Shown piece by piece: positions 1-10,902 of a stretch of DNA of 64,000 bases. The notes under the pieces are model-generated. The model was given only the letters and a program-made list of their open reading frames with translations, made no database searches and was not told the DNA's origin. A program made the translations under genes and the position numbers. This DNA comes from Diplonema papillatum (lineage: Eukaryota > Euglenozoa > Diplonemea > Diplonemida > Diplonemidae). Where the stretch lies: NCBI GenBank assembly GCA_030068145.1, contig JAPJBO010000590.1:1-64000 (forward strand), in the 5' to 3' direction. Position 1 is the stretch's first letter. Every line of letters starts with the position of its first letter.

Positions 1-187
1 TGACGTTTGAGCGTTGTCCCACATTTTTGGATCACCAATACTGACGTTTGAGGGTTGTCCCACTTTTTTGGATGACCAATACAGACGTTTGAGGGTTGTC
101 CCACATTTTTGGATCACCAATACTGACGTTTGAGGGTTGTCCCACTTTTTTGGATCACCAAGACTGACGTTTGAGGGTTGTCCTCCC
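1..187. repeat. 41-bp tandem repeat upstream of the DDE ORF
   Basis: About 4.5 copies of a 41-bp unit start at 1, 42, 83, 124 and 165, each carrying a TGACGTTTGAGGGTTGTCC core followed by a T-rich stretch and GGATCACCAA. Two diverged copies recur near 488-545, just before the long ORF. The position suggests subterminal repeats of the transposon encoding that ORF, but no matching inverted copies are visible downstream and the array runs off the left edge, so this is inference. Confidence 0.85.
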
Positions 188-663
188 TAACCCCCCGGTG
201 TCGTCGCCCAAGCTCGTTTCCCCGGGTCAAGGCAGTCACTCAACATTCCCTTGCGCTATTGCTATCAGTTACGAAGACGTGTTCTTACTTCTCGCTTTCT
301 TCTTGGCAATTCTCGTCAGACAATACGAAGAGCAGAAACTCCTGCCTCAACCCGGGCGAACGAGCTTGGGTGAGGTCTCCCAGTAGAATTTTTCTTTGAA
401 CGAACCACACCCTGAAGGCTATGTGAAGTTGTCTGATCGACTTTTTGTGGTGCATCAACTCCCTCAGTGAAACTGTGAGATCAGCAAAACTGACATTTGA
501 GGATTGTCCTCATACCAAAACTGTCGTTTAAGGGTTGTCCTCACGTTTTCGTGCTACCGAACCAACCAAGTTAGAACCAGACTGTGTACTCGCTGATCGT
601 GTCCTCCGAAAAGTGTTCAATATCATTACGGACAGGACCTAGAACTCGAAACTTTAATTCAAT

Positions 664-3600
664 ATGTCGGAAGTTGCTGAGTTTGTTGAGAAGGTCCGAA
701 GTGGCGATCTTACAGTTTGCCAGTCGACTTGGACAGAATTCGTGCATGACGCCGAAGCCTCGGATCTGAGGAAACTTCAGTCGGGCGCTGTCCCGATTTT
801 GAAGGAATTGGGCTTGTACCAGCAATGCATGGTAGGCCGGGGTACTAGGAGGCAGCGGGTTGTATGCTTGGGTTGCACTGCGCACACGTCGGGTCGGCGA
901 ATGGCAATGAGCGCGACAGGCACAACCAAGACGCGTGACCCCGATCAGGGGGTGACAGGGAAAGTGGAGGCGGCGGTGGAAGTACGAGAGGAGGTGGAAG
1001 TGAACCTCTGGGGCGCCCCGCGGAAGTCGAAGACGCAGTGGAGTGGCTTCGGCACTGAAGAACCGACGCCGGAGATGGAACATGAGGTCGATGCTTGCCG
1101 AGGCACGAAGAGAAGGCGCCCCATTTCGAATGCCCTGCTGTACTCTCCGCCGAAGGGCATCGTTGTTGCAGACTCGTCGTCTGTGTGGGATAGGTACTTC
1201 TCACATCGACTAGCGGGTTGCATGGCGTCGACGGCGGCCGTCTCCTCGTGGTTGGGCAGGGTTCAGAAGGGGCTTTCTTGTGGGCTATACGCGAGCGCGA
1301 TGGCCGTACACCACATCCCTCCTCAAGCCGTTACGGAGGAAATTCTTGGCGAGTTCGCGGTGGAGTACGAGACCACCGTAGCTGTTTGCGAAACCTCGGG
1401 GCTGCGTTCAGGAGCCGTCGAGGAGTTTGCCCAACGACGCCGCATAGGGTACCTCCGCAAGAGCGAACTTCTGGGCATCTGCAAAGGCGACAGAAAGGCG
1501 TTGCATGAGAAGAACATCGTGTTCTTGCCGTCGCCCCGCGGGCCCAGCAGTGCCGGACATTTCATCTATGTCTTCTTGCCGGAGGGCAGAAGTTTCGAGA
1601 TGGATGAACCGCTGGCCCTTCAACTGGAGATCGAGGAATTGGAACCGGCAAGCAAGTGCCTCATCGATGTTGACGCTGGTGTTGAGTGCACGGACTTGAC
1701 CGTTTTGACCCCACCCCGCCTTCGCCAGCCTTTCGATGTTTCCGCCCCTTCCGCGGATATGCGCGACTCTGCACCGGCCCCGCCCCACCTTCCATCTGCT
1801 GGTGCACCACAGAAAAAGAAGCGGGACGATTCGATGGCGCCACCGTTAGTTTGCAAGAAAAAAAGACTGGATTTCTCAGAAACAGCAACGCCGCCCGCAT
1901 CAACATCAGCAGATTCTTCGCAACCGACAGCCCCGCCACAGTTCCATGCCATACTGGAATGGCAGAAGCAAGTGGTCCCCCTGCCAGCTTTCACGAACCT
2001 TCCGACAGCCCCTTTGCAGCATCAACGTGTTCACACACAACGACAGAGCGCCCTGGCTCAAGAAGGGACAGCCCCTCCACAGCTTCACGCAGTACGGCAG
2101 AGTTACGTACTGCCAATTCAAGAGGCGACAGCCCCTCCACAGCTTCACGCAGTACAGCAGACTCACGTGATACCAACGGCAACCCCCCTGCAACAACCAA
2201 CCTCTCTAAGCACCCGAACCCCGCCAACAGACGCCAGAATCCGAAGCTCGGCAGAAAAGCTGGAACTTTGGAACGCCATCCAACAGCACGGAAAGGGCGT
2301 TGGCCACAAGTACCGTGAGATGGTTGCCAGGTACGATGCGTGGAAAGTCCTTGGCCAAGTTGAGCGGACCGAGAAGCTCGAAGGTCTCAGGATAGAGTCT
2401 GACGAGGCACATCTACAGGAACGGGGGGCCGCCACGAAGGCAAAAAAAGAGCAGGCGGGCACCCACCATGCGCTTGTTCGGTCCTACCAAGTGTTAGGGA
2501 AGACGCTCAACAACGCCAGGGCAGCAGCAAAAAGGGCACTCAACACTGATGAAGAGGCCAAGGTGCACGGCAGGGCCAAGAAACAGCAGCAGTCCGGTAT
2601 GTTGTCGTACCTGGAGCGACAACCAGCAGACACAACGCTGGAAAGGGAAAACTTGCCAGAAAGCGAAAGCGAAAGCGAAAGTGAAAGTGAAAGCGAAAGC
2701 AAAAGCGAAGTTAGCGAAGGAATCTTCCAAGGGTTGCTCGACGAGGCTGCGTTCCTCCCGCCTGACGATTGCTCGTCAGAAGAGAGTGTTGCCGACGATG
2801 GGAATGCGTGGCCTGAGCTCCAAATCGAAGGCCGGCTATTACCCGAGCACAGAGAACAGATCGTTCAGGTCCTTGTTGCCCTTCGAGTGAAGCTGGGGGA
2901 AGCCACAGCAGCCTATGCACGATACGTCCTCGGCTTCTGTGGTCCTGACGTCTTTTCCAGCGCCGGCTACAAGAAGATGAAGTCGTTGAGGAAGACGGTC
3001 TGCCGTGCCGTCGAAGGCCTTCCCCCCCTTGATGCAAATGCGGCCGTGACGCGGGATGACGATGCCAGAGGATGGGGGGAGGAATTTGCTGGTGCAAGTT
3101 CGGGCGTCGTGGCCCGAGTTGCTGCGACCACCGTGTCTTTTCTAGATACGTGCTGCAGAAAGAGGGAGTCCCGGAAACGTGTCCAGGTGGCCCGTTGTCT
3201 CGAGCAGGCCGAGGCCGAGCTGAGCGCCATCGGGGATGGTGATGCCACCATCTGGGTCTCCTTCCCTGCCAACAAAAACATCGACGTCGAAGCCCTCCCT
3301 CAGCTTCCATCGTGGGAGGTCACGCTTCGCCTGCTGCGGAACAACACGCAGCCCCACCACCCTCATTTTTCTGTTCCCGGCTTGGACAACTGCCAAGTGA
3401 GGGAGGTTCTGTTGCACGTGTACCGCAACAAAAGTGTGGTGCTCGATGACATGCTCCAGGGTTTCTCCAGGAAGCAACTCGTCGAAATTGCAATGGGTTT
3501 GTCGGCATTTGCACCGGTGCTTGTGCTGTTCCTGAAGCAATCGGTGGTCGTCAACTGCGCCAGCCACCTCGACGTCGACGATCTGGAAGATGGTTTGCAG

Positions 3601-6033
3601 GAGCCAGTCTCAAAGCGGCCGTCGACCGACAACAGGGGACGCAAGCGGATCACAGAGAAGTACCCCGCTCTGGTTGACCACATTCGCCTCCTGCTCTCGA
3701 AATACTCCGCCAAGAGCCATGCTCGGCGGAGGGAAACAGAGCTGAAAGCGGGATGTACGCCAGCGGAACTCCACCGCCTCCTCGAATCTGATGGGTTTGC
3801 ACTGTCGGAGTCTTGTTTGCGGCGCCTGTTCAAGGCACCACACACTGGTCGGAAAGCTGGGTCGGCGTACCTCAACTTCTTCGACGTTCGGCTCGAAGGG
3901 CACGAGGACACCGGGCGGGACCATCATGTTGATGATCACTACTGCCGGTCCCAGGTCAGGTTGGTTGTCGAGGCAGCCATGTTCGCAAACGCGTCTAGCG
4001 AACAGGACGAGGTGATGGTGCTGAGCGTCGATGCAAAGTGCATCGTTCCGTTGGGAGTAGTCGCGGTCAACAAGCAGATCAACACCAAGACCTACTACCG
4101 TGTTGACCTCGACGAAATCGCGGACGGAGAAGAACGACCCCGTAAGCCAAAGGTGCCGGATCACAGCTTTGTGACCGGAGCGGGTGTCAAGCCGGTGTGT
4201 GTCATGGAGTTGACCCCCGAGCCTGCGGAGCTGTGCCTGTCGAAGCAGAACGCCAAAGACGCCAACAACCGCCTGCACTATCCGTACCCTCGCAACGGAC
4301 CCGTGCGAATTTTTCTGCGGTCAACGAAGTACTCCCGCAGCAACAGCCAGACCAACCTCAACGACACTCGGGCCGCACTGCTCGAAAAAGCCGCCATCCC
4401 GCCCGTTCTATGCATCATCTCGGACAACGCCTGCGACTACGGTCCGTCCTCTTTGACGACCGCTTTTTCGCTGTGGCGGCTCTTCCGCGATTTCCGTCTG
4501 GACGCGCTGGTGTGCGTGACGTACGCGGCTGGGCACAGTGCGTACAACCCTGTAGAAAGGGCGATGTCGCACCTCAGCAAGCAGCTATCAGGCTGCACAT
4601 TCGGATCTGGTCCGAAGTCCACGCAGGAGGAGGACCGGAAGATGCATGCCGAGGCCACAAAACACATGAGCAGCAGCCTCACTTTCTGCTCAGGATCCCT
4701 GAAGTTCACGTGTTCCGCCGTTCCACCTACTGGTCCGGCTGCTCCGGAGCTGCAGCGACAGAACGGGAGAAGAAAGAAGAAGAACAGTGGCACACCACCT
4801 GCGGCTGTTGCATGTTTTGTGGCGTCGATGATTACGACGCTGGCCCCCGTTGTTGAGAGTTGCCGCAGCCTTGCATCCGGCAGTGGAACCATGGTCGCTC
4901 AGTCTCGACTCGCTGCGTCACTCGTGAGTGCGTGTCTCGCGGTATCTGCCTGTGCTGCCGCTCCGGTATACGACTGTCGTCGCAGGGTGTACACCGACTA
5001 CGACGACTTGCGTTGGTTCCTGTCTTCTTCCAAGAAGGCAATCAAAGACGATCCCGACCAGTTTGCTCTGATGAGGGAGTTCACCATGATGTGCAGTCAC
5101 ATGGACCGCCGAAAGAACATGGTCGTCTTCCGCCGGTGCGAGGGCCGTCAAGCAGCAGCGTGCGCGCACTGCAAGGGCATCCCACCATTGCGTGCACCGT
5201 ACTTTCTGGAGAGGTCCATGCAGGAAAGAGCCTCCGGGTTCTTCTACACACCGATTCCGGAAAACGAGCCCGACCGCCCGCACACACAGCTACATCCGCC
5301 GTCCCACTCCCAGCCGCCTGCCATGCCTTCGACGCAAGAAAACGCGCAAAGTGGCGCGCTCACCCAGGCTAGCTGTGCTGATTCCGAAAACGCAGCTGAA
5401 TCCGACAACGGCAGCGCCGACGGCGAGAGAGAGGCAGAAGACATTGTCACAGACACACACATCCCCAGAAAAGGTGAGAAACACTACCTGTGCTTCCACC
5501 AACTCCGCCTGAGGTCGAACATCGAAGTTCCGACCGACTTCTTCAGGCCGTCACTCCAGGGAAAAGACAAGTGGCGCTGTCCAACGACAACCTGCCGAAT
5601 GTTGTGTCTCAACGAGGCTGACGCCCTGAGGCACTACCGTCTGTTCCACGCCAACCTTGTCTCCACAGCGACCAAGAAGGCAAAACAGAAAGGTCCGCTG
5701 TGGACCACTTACGTCCGCATCGCGAAGAAACACGCGAACACCGACAAAGGCAGGGAGGCACGCCTCTTGCTTTGGAAGAAGCCAGTGCTGTACGAATTGG
5801 CACGGAAGGGGAATGTCGAGCTCCCCAGCAACGCGGGAGCGACCGACAAGGGTCTGGTGGTATCCACCCTTCTTGCGGCATGGAACAGCGTTGTGGAACT
5901 GCTTGAGGACCTGGAAGCAACTCCTGGTTCCAAGTTCCGCGTCCCGAAAACTGACAACCCGAACCCCGACACTCAGGCTCAGAGTCAAAGTCAAAGTCAG
6001 ATGTCGGTAGACGACGGTGTTCTTGCTGATTAG
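664..6033 (+). CDS. Giant DDE transposase-like protein with N-terminal Cys/His domain and C-terminal C2H2 finger
   Basis: This is an uninterrupted 1,789-codon ORF. A DDE/RNase H-like core is recognisable: D1123 in VLSVDAK, D1254 in CIISDNACDYG and E1298 in HSAYNPVERAMS, giving D-131-D-44-E spacing. Similar APGHSAYNPIE-type blocks occur in poorly characterised cut-and-paste transposases of invertebrates and protists; I cannot fix the superfamily, though Zator-like is possible. Near the C-terminus C1639 begins a C-x4-C-x12-H-x4-H zinc finger. Upstream, residues about 200-310 hold a CGLYA block (C206) and GHFIYVF (H299), reminiscent of a papain-fold cysteine peptidase; that is inference. Between them are proline/glutamine-rich repeats (about 400-540) and an SESESE run (about 660-680) made of GAAAGC repeats. 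The start is the first ATG after in-frame stops. It is most likely an autonomous element gene. Its length and lack of stops argue it is young or under selection. Confidence 0.8.
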   Translation: MSEVAEFVEKVRSGDLTVCQSTWTEFVHDAEASDLRKLQSGAVPILKELGLYQQCMVGRGTRRQRVVCLGCTAHTSGRRMAMSATGTTKTRDPDQGVTGKVEAAVEVREEVEVNLWGAPRKSKTQWSGFGTEEPTPEMEHEVDACRGTKRRRPISNALLYSPPKGIVVADSSSVWDRYFSHRLAGCMASTAAVSSWLGRVQKGLSCGLYASAMAVHHIPPQAVTEEILGEFAVEYETTVAVCETSGLRSGAVEEFAQRRRIGYLRKSELLGICKGDRKALHEKNIVFLPSPRGPSSAGHFIYVFLPEGRSFEMDEPLALQLEIEELEPASKCLIDVDAGVECTDLTVLTPPRLRQPFDVSAPSADMRDSAPAPPHLPSAGAPQKKKRDDSMAPPLVCKKKRLDFSETATPPASTSADSSQPTAPPQFHAILEWQKQVVPLPAFTNLPTAPLQHQRVHTQRQSALAQEGTAPPQLHAVRQSYVLPIQEATAPPQLHAVQQTHVIPTATPLQQPTSLSTRTPPTDARIRSSAEKLELWNAIQQHGKGVGHKYREMVARYDAWKVLGQVERTEKLEGLRIESDEAHLQERGAATKAKKEQAGTHHALVRSYQVLGKTLNNARAAAKRALNTDEEAKVHGRAKKQQQSGMLSYLERQPADTTLERENLPESESESESESESESKSEVSEGIFQGLLDEAAFLPPDDCSSEESVADDGNAWPELQIEGRLLPEHREQIVQVLVALRVKLGEATAAYARYVLGFCGPDVFSSAGYKKMKSLRKTVCRAVEGLPPLDANAAVTRDDDARGWGEEFAGASSGVVARVAATTVSFLDTCCRKRESRKRVQVARCLEQAEAELSAIGDGDATIWVSFPANKNIDVEALPQLPSWEVTLRLLRNNTQPHHPHFSVPGLDNCQVREVLLHVYRNKSVVLDDMLQGFSRKQLVEIAMGLSAFAPVLVLFLKQSVVVNCASHLDVDDLEDGLQEPVSKRPSTDNRGRKRITEKYPALVDHIRLLLSKYSAKSHARRRETELKAGCTPAELHRLLESDGFALSESCLRRLFKAPHTGRKAGSAYLNFFDVRLEGHEDTGRDHHVDDHYCRSQVRLVVEAAMFANASSEQDEVMVLSVDAKCIVPLGVVAVNKQINTKTYYRVDLDEIADGEERPRKPKVPDHSFVTGAGVKPVCVMELTPEPAELCLSKQNAKDANNRLHYPYPRNGPVRIFLRSTKYSRSNSQTNLNDTRAALLEKAAIPPVLCIISDNACDYGPSSLTTAFSLWRLFRDFRLDALVCVTYAAGHSAYNPVERAMSHLSKQLSGCTFGSGPKSTQEEDRKMHAEATKHMSSSLTFCSGSLKFTCSAVPPTGPAAPELQRQNGRRKKKNSGTPPAAVACFVASMITTLAPVVESCRSLASGSGTMVAQSRLAASLVSACLAVSACAAAPVYDCRRRVYTDYDDLRWFLSSSKKAIKDDPDQFALMREFTMMCSHMDRRKNMVVFRRCEGRQAAACAHCKGIPPLRAPYFLERSMQERASGFFYTPIPENEPDRPHTQLHPPSHSQPPAMPSTQENAQSGALTQASCADSENAAESDNGSADGEREAEDIVTDTHIPRKGEKHYLCFHQLRLRSNIEVPTDFFRPSLQGKDKWRCPTTTCRMLCLNEADALRHYRLFHANLVSTATKKAKQKGPLWTTYVRIAKKHANTDKGREARLLLWKKPVLYELARKGNVELPSNAGATDKGLVVSTLLAAWNSVVELLEDLEATPGSKFRVPKTDNPNPDTQAQSQSQSQMSVDDGVLAD

Positions 6034-6850
6034 TCTCGCATTATGATTATCACTGATTGAATTCTCGCTAATCAGACGTCACTCACTCCGCAGCCGCGTG
6101 ACTGTGCCCACAGGCCTCTCCCTTCCTCACGTTTCCTTGAATCCTTCCACACTGCCCGCAGTGCATTACTGGTCCTACAGTAGTCAACTGTAGTCAACAG
6201 GACCTGATGGCCCCGACTCCGGCCCGAGACTATTGAGACATGAATTTGAGTGGCCGTGACTCGGCGTCACTCAGAGTCAGACACTGAGAGTCTCAGTGAG
6301 ACAGTGAGACGTACATTACCCTGTAGATGAGATAGCAGTTGTCGAGTCCCAGTCTATCCCTCCGGTAAACTGTGCAGCATACCGGTAGTCCAGAAGTTCC
6401 AGAACTTGCCAGAACTTGGCAGAAGAAACGAAGATGACTCCGGCGGGCATTGCGATTCATCGGGCCACAAAGGCAAAGAACGCTCTCCAGGAATATCGGT
6501 TGGCCGGGTTGGAGTTTCTTTTGTTGTCTGACTCGAGTCGACACAATGGAGACAGAGTCAGAATCTGAGCCGGACTGATGTGTGGCCGGTCACAGGTCAA
6601 CGGGATCAAAAACCGACACGAGTTGAAATTTCGAGTTCTTTTCGTTCATTTCGAAACTTCACTACCACAAAAGCAGGAACTGTTGAACTAAATTGGGAGA
6701 ACAATGCGCGTGGGCTCGAAGTCTGAGAGTTGAGGGCAACAACCGTTTTGAACGTCCGACAACTTCGAAGCCATCACGGACCACTGTCACCGATGGCTTC
6801 AGAATTTCGGCGAAAGTGCTCTCGGAAAAGGTGCGGGAAGATCTGGGGGA
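6034..6850. other. Intergenic stretch without recognised gene
   Basis: This is the flank 3' of the DDE ORF. It contains GAGTCTCAGTGAGACAGTGAGAC-type short repeats near 6260-6310 and no convincing coding or RNA signal. No inverted copy of the 41-bp upstream repeat is visible, so the right end of the presumed element is not located. Confidence 0.5.
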
Positions 6851-6852
6851 AA

Positions 6853-6990
6853 AATGACCCTGGCGGGATTCGAACCTGGGCCCTCAGGGCAGAGGTCCGC
6901 CGCACTGGTGAAAAAAACGACCCTGGCGGGATTCGAACCTGTGCCCTTAGGTTAGAGGTCCGCCGCACTGTCAACTCGCCCACATATTTA
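6853..6990 (-). mobile_element. tRNA-derived SINE-like remnant with duplicated B box
   Basis: Read on the minus strand, GTGGGCGAGTTGAC resembles a pol III A box, and GGTTCGAATCCCGC, an almost perfect B box, occurs twice about 60 bp apart, each inside a GCGGACCTCT...CCAGGGTC block. The stems do not close as a tRNA: the T-stem has mismatches and no matching acceptor 5' strand is present. It is therefore called a tRNA-related retroposon head, partly tandem duplicated, rather than a tRNA gene. Confidence 0.5.
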
Positions 6991-7454
6991 TGCTGGGGCG
7001 GGGGAAATATTTCCGAACTTTGCTCAGAAATCTTTTTGAATACCAAGGTGGGGGGGGGGGTCTGGGGACCCACCTTTTCGTTCTGCCAAGTCGGTGGGCA
7101 GGTGGCCCGCTCAGGAAAAAATCTGTGCTCCCTAGCTTGTGGTTACCTATTTGCTCGTGTCAGATCGCCGATGAAAGAAAGCGGTGAGCATCAGCGACTG
7201 CTCTGCACAAACGAGACCACGACAACACACAAGAAGGGGCCGAGCCAAGTCGAAGAACAGCCCAGGAAGGGCCCTGAAGAGTCAGAGAGCCCGCCAGAAG
7301 ACGGAGGAAGAGAAGTGCCCGCTGGTAGATCAAAAGAAGAAGGTGATCCCGCCCTCTGAAAAGAAAGCCAAAATTTGGCTGGAAACGGACACCCGACGGA
7401 CACACAGAAGGACCCGCGAAGTGGTATCCCATAGGACCCCTCAGCATGAGGAGC

Positions 7455-7560
7455 CTTCCGGCGTTTCTTTTAAAAGAAACGGAAACGTTTCCGTTTCCGT
7501 TTCCGTTTCCGTTTCCATATTTCGAAAAAACTAAAAGAAACGGCGTTTCCATCCAACTTA
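7455..7560. repeat. TTTCCG hexamer run and palindromic AAAGAAACGG block
   Basis: About five TTTCCG units (7488-7517) sit next to GGAAACGTTTCC and TTCTTTTAAAAGAA palindromes, and a further AAAGAAACGGCGTTTCC copy follows. An 18-base G tract follows near 7567. No gene is supported here. Confidence 0.7.
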
Positions 7561-7822
7561 GCCCTAGGGGGGGGGGGGGGGGGGAAAGTCTGGGGGGGGG
7601 AAAATGAAAACGAATTATACTGAGGGTATATTTTTGGGGGGGGTTGTCCCGCCTGCAGTTCTGCCCCCTCGTCCCCTAGTCGGACCACAACCGAAGCGGC
7701 AGCGCTGCCCTGGGTGACGCGTCGTCGGCGTTCGCCAGCTCGTTCGGCGCGGCGCGGGAGACGGAGGGCCGCGTTCGAAGCGCTGCGGGAGGAGATCCTC
7801 GGCCGGGCTCTGCAAGGGCATC

Positions 7823-8908
7823 AATAGCGAACAAGTACAGCGATCGAAAGCTGCAAAGAACTTTGAAAAGAGGTTTTATTTCCCTTCACTGGGATGGCTG
7901 CCGTGACGAACCTAGCTTCTTCGTATCACATGCGGAGAGAGAGAGAGAGAGAGAGTGGAGAGAAACGACAGTGAGGGTTTGGAGAAGGACGCGGCGTGCG
8001 TCGGGGCCCGTGAGGAAGCACCGGCCACCTTGCTAGATAAAACCTGCCTTGGAAGAGGCACCTTAATACTCGCTGGGGTAGGCACCCCTGCGGAGGCCCT
8101 CTTCCGTGTGCCTCCACGCGGAAGGAACACTAGGCAAGTGTTGCCGTGGGCACCGCCCGCTGCACACGGGGATTCGTTTGCGACAATAAAACCTCGGAGG
8201 GAAAAAGACTGCGGTGTTTATCCCACCCAAGAAAAAGACTGCGTGTTTATCCCACTCAAGAAAAAGACTGCGTGTTTATCCCACTCAAGAAAAAGACTGC
8301 GTGTTTATCCCACTCAAGTAAAAGACTGCGTGTTTATCCCACTCAAGAAAAAGACTGCGTGTTTATCCCACTCAAGAAAAAGACTGCGTGTTTATCCCAC
8401 TCAAGAAAAAGACTGCGTGTTTATCCCACTCAAGAAAAAGACTGCGTGTTTATCCCACTCAAGAAAAAGACTGCGTGTTTATCCCACTCAAGAAAAAGAC
8501 TGCGTGTTTATCCCACTCAAGAAAAAGACTGCGTGTTTATCCCACTCAAGAAAAAGACTGCGTGTTTATCCCACTCAAGAAAAAGACTGCGTGTTTATCC
8601 CACTCAAGAAAAAGACTGCGTGTTTATCCCACTCAAGAAAAAGACTGCGTGTTTATCCCACTCAAGAAAAAGACTGCGTGTTTATCCCACTCAAGAAAAA
8701 GACTGCGTGTTTATCCCACTCAAGAAAAAGACTGCGTGTTTATCCCACTCAAGAAAAAGACTGCGTGTTTATCCCACTCAAGTATAAGTCCCTGAAACCG
8801 ATGAGTGGTAAAGAGTTGGAGATGCGTTCAAATCTTAATCATTGCCCCTTCGCTGGGGTTTATGGTTGAGCCGTCGGGACCTATTCGGATCGTCCAAGTT
8901 TCCCTGCT
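7823..8908 (+). pseudogene. 28S rRNA 5'-domain fragment interrupted by about 910 bp including a minisatellite
   Basis: Positions 7823-7877 (ATAGCGAACAAGTACAG...CAAAGAACTTTGAAAAGAGG) and 8789-8908 (CCTGAAACCGATGAGTGG... onward) are two parts of one conserved LSU rRNA stretch, the region around the 5.8S-interacting/D2 domain. A minus-strand copy near 14650-14960 has the two parts nearly adjacent, separated only by GTAAAAAGTA. Here they are split by about 910 bp ending in a 29-bp tandem array. A functional rRNA is very unlikely unless the insert is an intron, for which no structure is evident. Confidence 0.75.
8199..8785. repeat. 29-bp minisatellite, about 20 copies
   Basis: The unit is AAGAAAAAGACTGCGTGTTT followed by ATCCCACTC and is almost invariant apart from the first and fourth units. 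Because 29 is not a multiple of 3 and the unit has no stop in any forward frame, it creates overlapping long ORFs (KKKTACLSHSRKRLRVYPTQ-type) that should not be taken for genes. It lies inside a 28S rRNA fragment. Confidence 0.97.
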
Positions 8909-9090
8909 CGCGGTGATGTTTTCGTCGCGGGACCCGGCCCGGGACGTCACGTCTGTGCGTCGAGTGACACCACGAAAAGGAAAAAGCGGAAAGCAAGTTG
9001 AAGGGGAAGAAGGGTGACCTAACATGTTGGTGCCCGCGAAGCCCTCTTTTTCAGAGTGAGGGTCGGCTTGTGGGCTCGAAGGGATTGGCG

Positions 9091-9307
9091 AAATACTCGA
9101 GGGACTGCCTTGTGCTCATTTCGAAGGAGGCTAGAGGGGGAGAAAACAATACAACTACAAAGTGGGTCTTTTGAACGCTTACGCCCGCCACTAAACCCAG
9201 ATTCACCTGCGTTTCGTGTGGGCTACAGCACAATTACCTCCTTTGATCTATCGCAACTGGCAGTCTCCTCAAGCATTTCCTACAAAGCGGGAGCTTATAC
9301 AAAAAAA
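9091..9307 (+). mobile_element. Dispersed repeat family A, near-full copy
   Basis: The family runs from AAATACTCGAGGGACTGCC through GAAGGAGGCTAGAGGGGGAG to a tail CCTACAAAGCAGGTGCTTAT followed by A residues (about 215 bp). Other copies lie at about 10413-10629, 10629-10721 (5' part), 10757-10902 (3' part), 29651-29785 and 29957-30040 (minus), 38412-38634 (minus), 40308-40395, 56650-56780 and 63737-63915. The A-rich end and 5'/3' truncated copies suggest a SINE-like retroposon. No clear A/B boxes were found. Confidence 0.7.
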
Positions 9308-9309
9308 CT

Positions 9310-10060
9310 TTTGGTACCCCCGAAATCCCCGTATTGCGTAGTTCCTGCCTAGTTTCTGCGGACAAGTCGATCTCTGAGTGCGTGAGCCCCTCCGAAGAAA
9401 GGTCCATCACACTAGTTCCAGGCTACTTAGCCCGGGTCTCTGGGTCGCGTCCCCCTCCTTCTCTTGGTCGCCGATGCTGGGCATGTGGGGTATGGGACCT
9501 TTACTCTCCCAGAAACCATGATTTCGAGCCGATTATGGGGGTCAAATGCTCTCGGCGAGCCTTCTTTTGAGCGCAAAACTCTGTTTTGCTGTGGATTTCG
9601 ACCCACACAGCGTACTCTAGCACCGGGTGGGGAGTGTCAACTGTCGTATTAAGGAGAGCACCGGCTCGATGGAAAGGAACAAAGCTCGCGAAAGGACAAT
9701 TTCGGGCGTGTGGGCGGCCTCATTCGGCCACGCACCTGTGTGTGCGGGACGCCATCGTGCAGAACCCACCATTTGGTCAATTGAGCCTGTGACCCGCTTT
9801 GCTAACCCTGGAGCCCGGCCTGTGTGCCGTTACGGGATACATGCCGGCTTCCTACTCATGGGGGACCAAGGTACGCAGCATCGAACAGGGCGGAACAGTA
9901 CGGCATCGTTTACAGCAGCGGACTATTGCAGTTTACTGAGGGAATAGGAGCAAGACGCATGGCTAGATGAGCACGACCACCTCGAATCGACACCAGGAGA
10001 ATTCGGGGTGGAGCTGGCTTCTACAACTAGTAATATTCCGGTAAAAAAGGTAGCACTCCT
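9310..10060. other. Repeat-bearing intergenic stretch
   Basis: No gene is recognised. Positions 9922-10060 are a copy of a repeat also present at 37803-37930 and 37974-38105 (TTTACTGAGGGAATAGGAGC ... TTCCGGTAAAAAGGTAGCAC). The remainder looks unique. Confidence 0.5.
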
Positions 10061-10412
10061 CAACTAGCCCGAACCAACAGGATCAAAGAATCTGATCATC
10101 TTGGAATCCCCACGCACTCGTGCTTGATTCATGAAGACATTCTTGTGCGAATGCTTTCGCAGAAGTTCGTCTGCCTACGATCTAAGAATTTCACCTCTGA
10201 CGTAGGAGTACGTACGCCCTCGCGCAGAACCCACCATTTGGTCAATTGACGTGAACACGTAGCCCATCGAGACAGTATCGAACAGGGCAGAACAGTAAAG
10301 GGGGGGATTGCAAGAACGTGCTTGGAATGGACGTGTGCGCAACACCGCACTGGTCCCGTCTGCGCCGTGGTTCGGTCCTTTAAGCCACGGACACATGTGT
10401 GTGCTGAAACAA

Positions 10413-10902
10413 ACTCGAAGGACTGCCTTGTGCTCATTTCGAAGGAGGCTAGAGGGGGAGAAAACAATACAACTACAAAGTGGGTCTTTTTTGTTGAACA
10501 CTTACGCCCGCCACTAAACCCAGATTTACCTGTGTTTCGTGTGGGCTACAGCACATTTACCTCCTTTGATCTATCGCAACTGGCAGTCTCCTCAAGCATT
10601 TTCCTACAAAGCAGGTGCTTATACAAAAATACTCGAGGGGCTGCCTTGTGCTTACTTCGAAGGAGGCTAGAGGGGGAGAAACAATACAACTACAAAATGG
10701 GTCTTTTTTGTTGAACGCTTACAGGTGGCAAATTTGCAAATGATCACACACTGCATGTTTGTTGAACGCTTACGCCCGCCACTAAACCCAGATTCACCTG
10801 TGTTTCGTGTGGGCTACAGCACATTTACCTCCTTTGATCTTTTGCAGCTGGCAGCCTCCTCAAGTATTTCCTACAAAGCAGGTGCTTATACAAAAGAAAA
10901 AA
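10413..10902 (+). mobile_element. Cluster of three family A copies, two of them partial
   Basis: A full copy (10413-10629) runs directly into a second 5' half (10629-10721). A 36-bp spacer follows and then a 3' half (10757-10902) ending in an A-rich tail. The head-to-tail arrangement looks like serial insertion at or near the A tail of an earlier copy. Confidence 0.65.

Noticed and set aside
6300..6550. Possible downstream terminal inverted repeat of the DDE element
   Set aside because: No stretch matches the inverse of the 41-bp upstream repeat.
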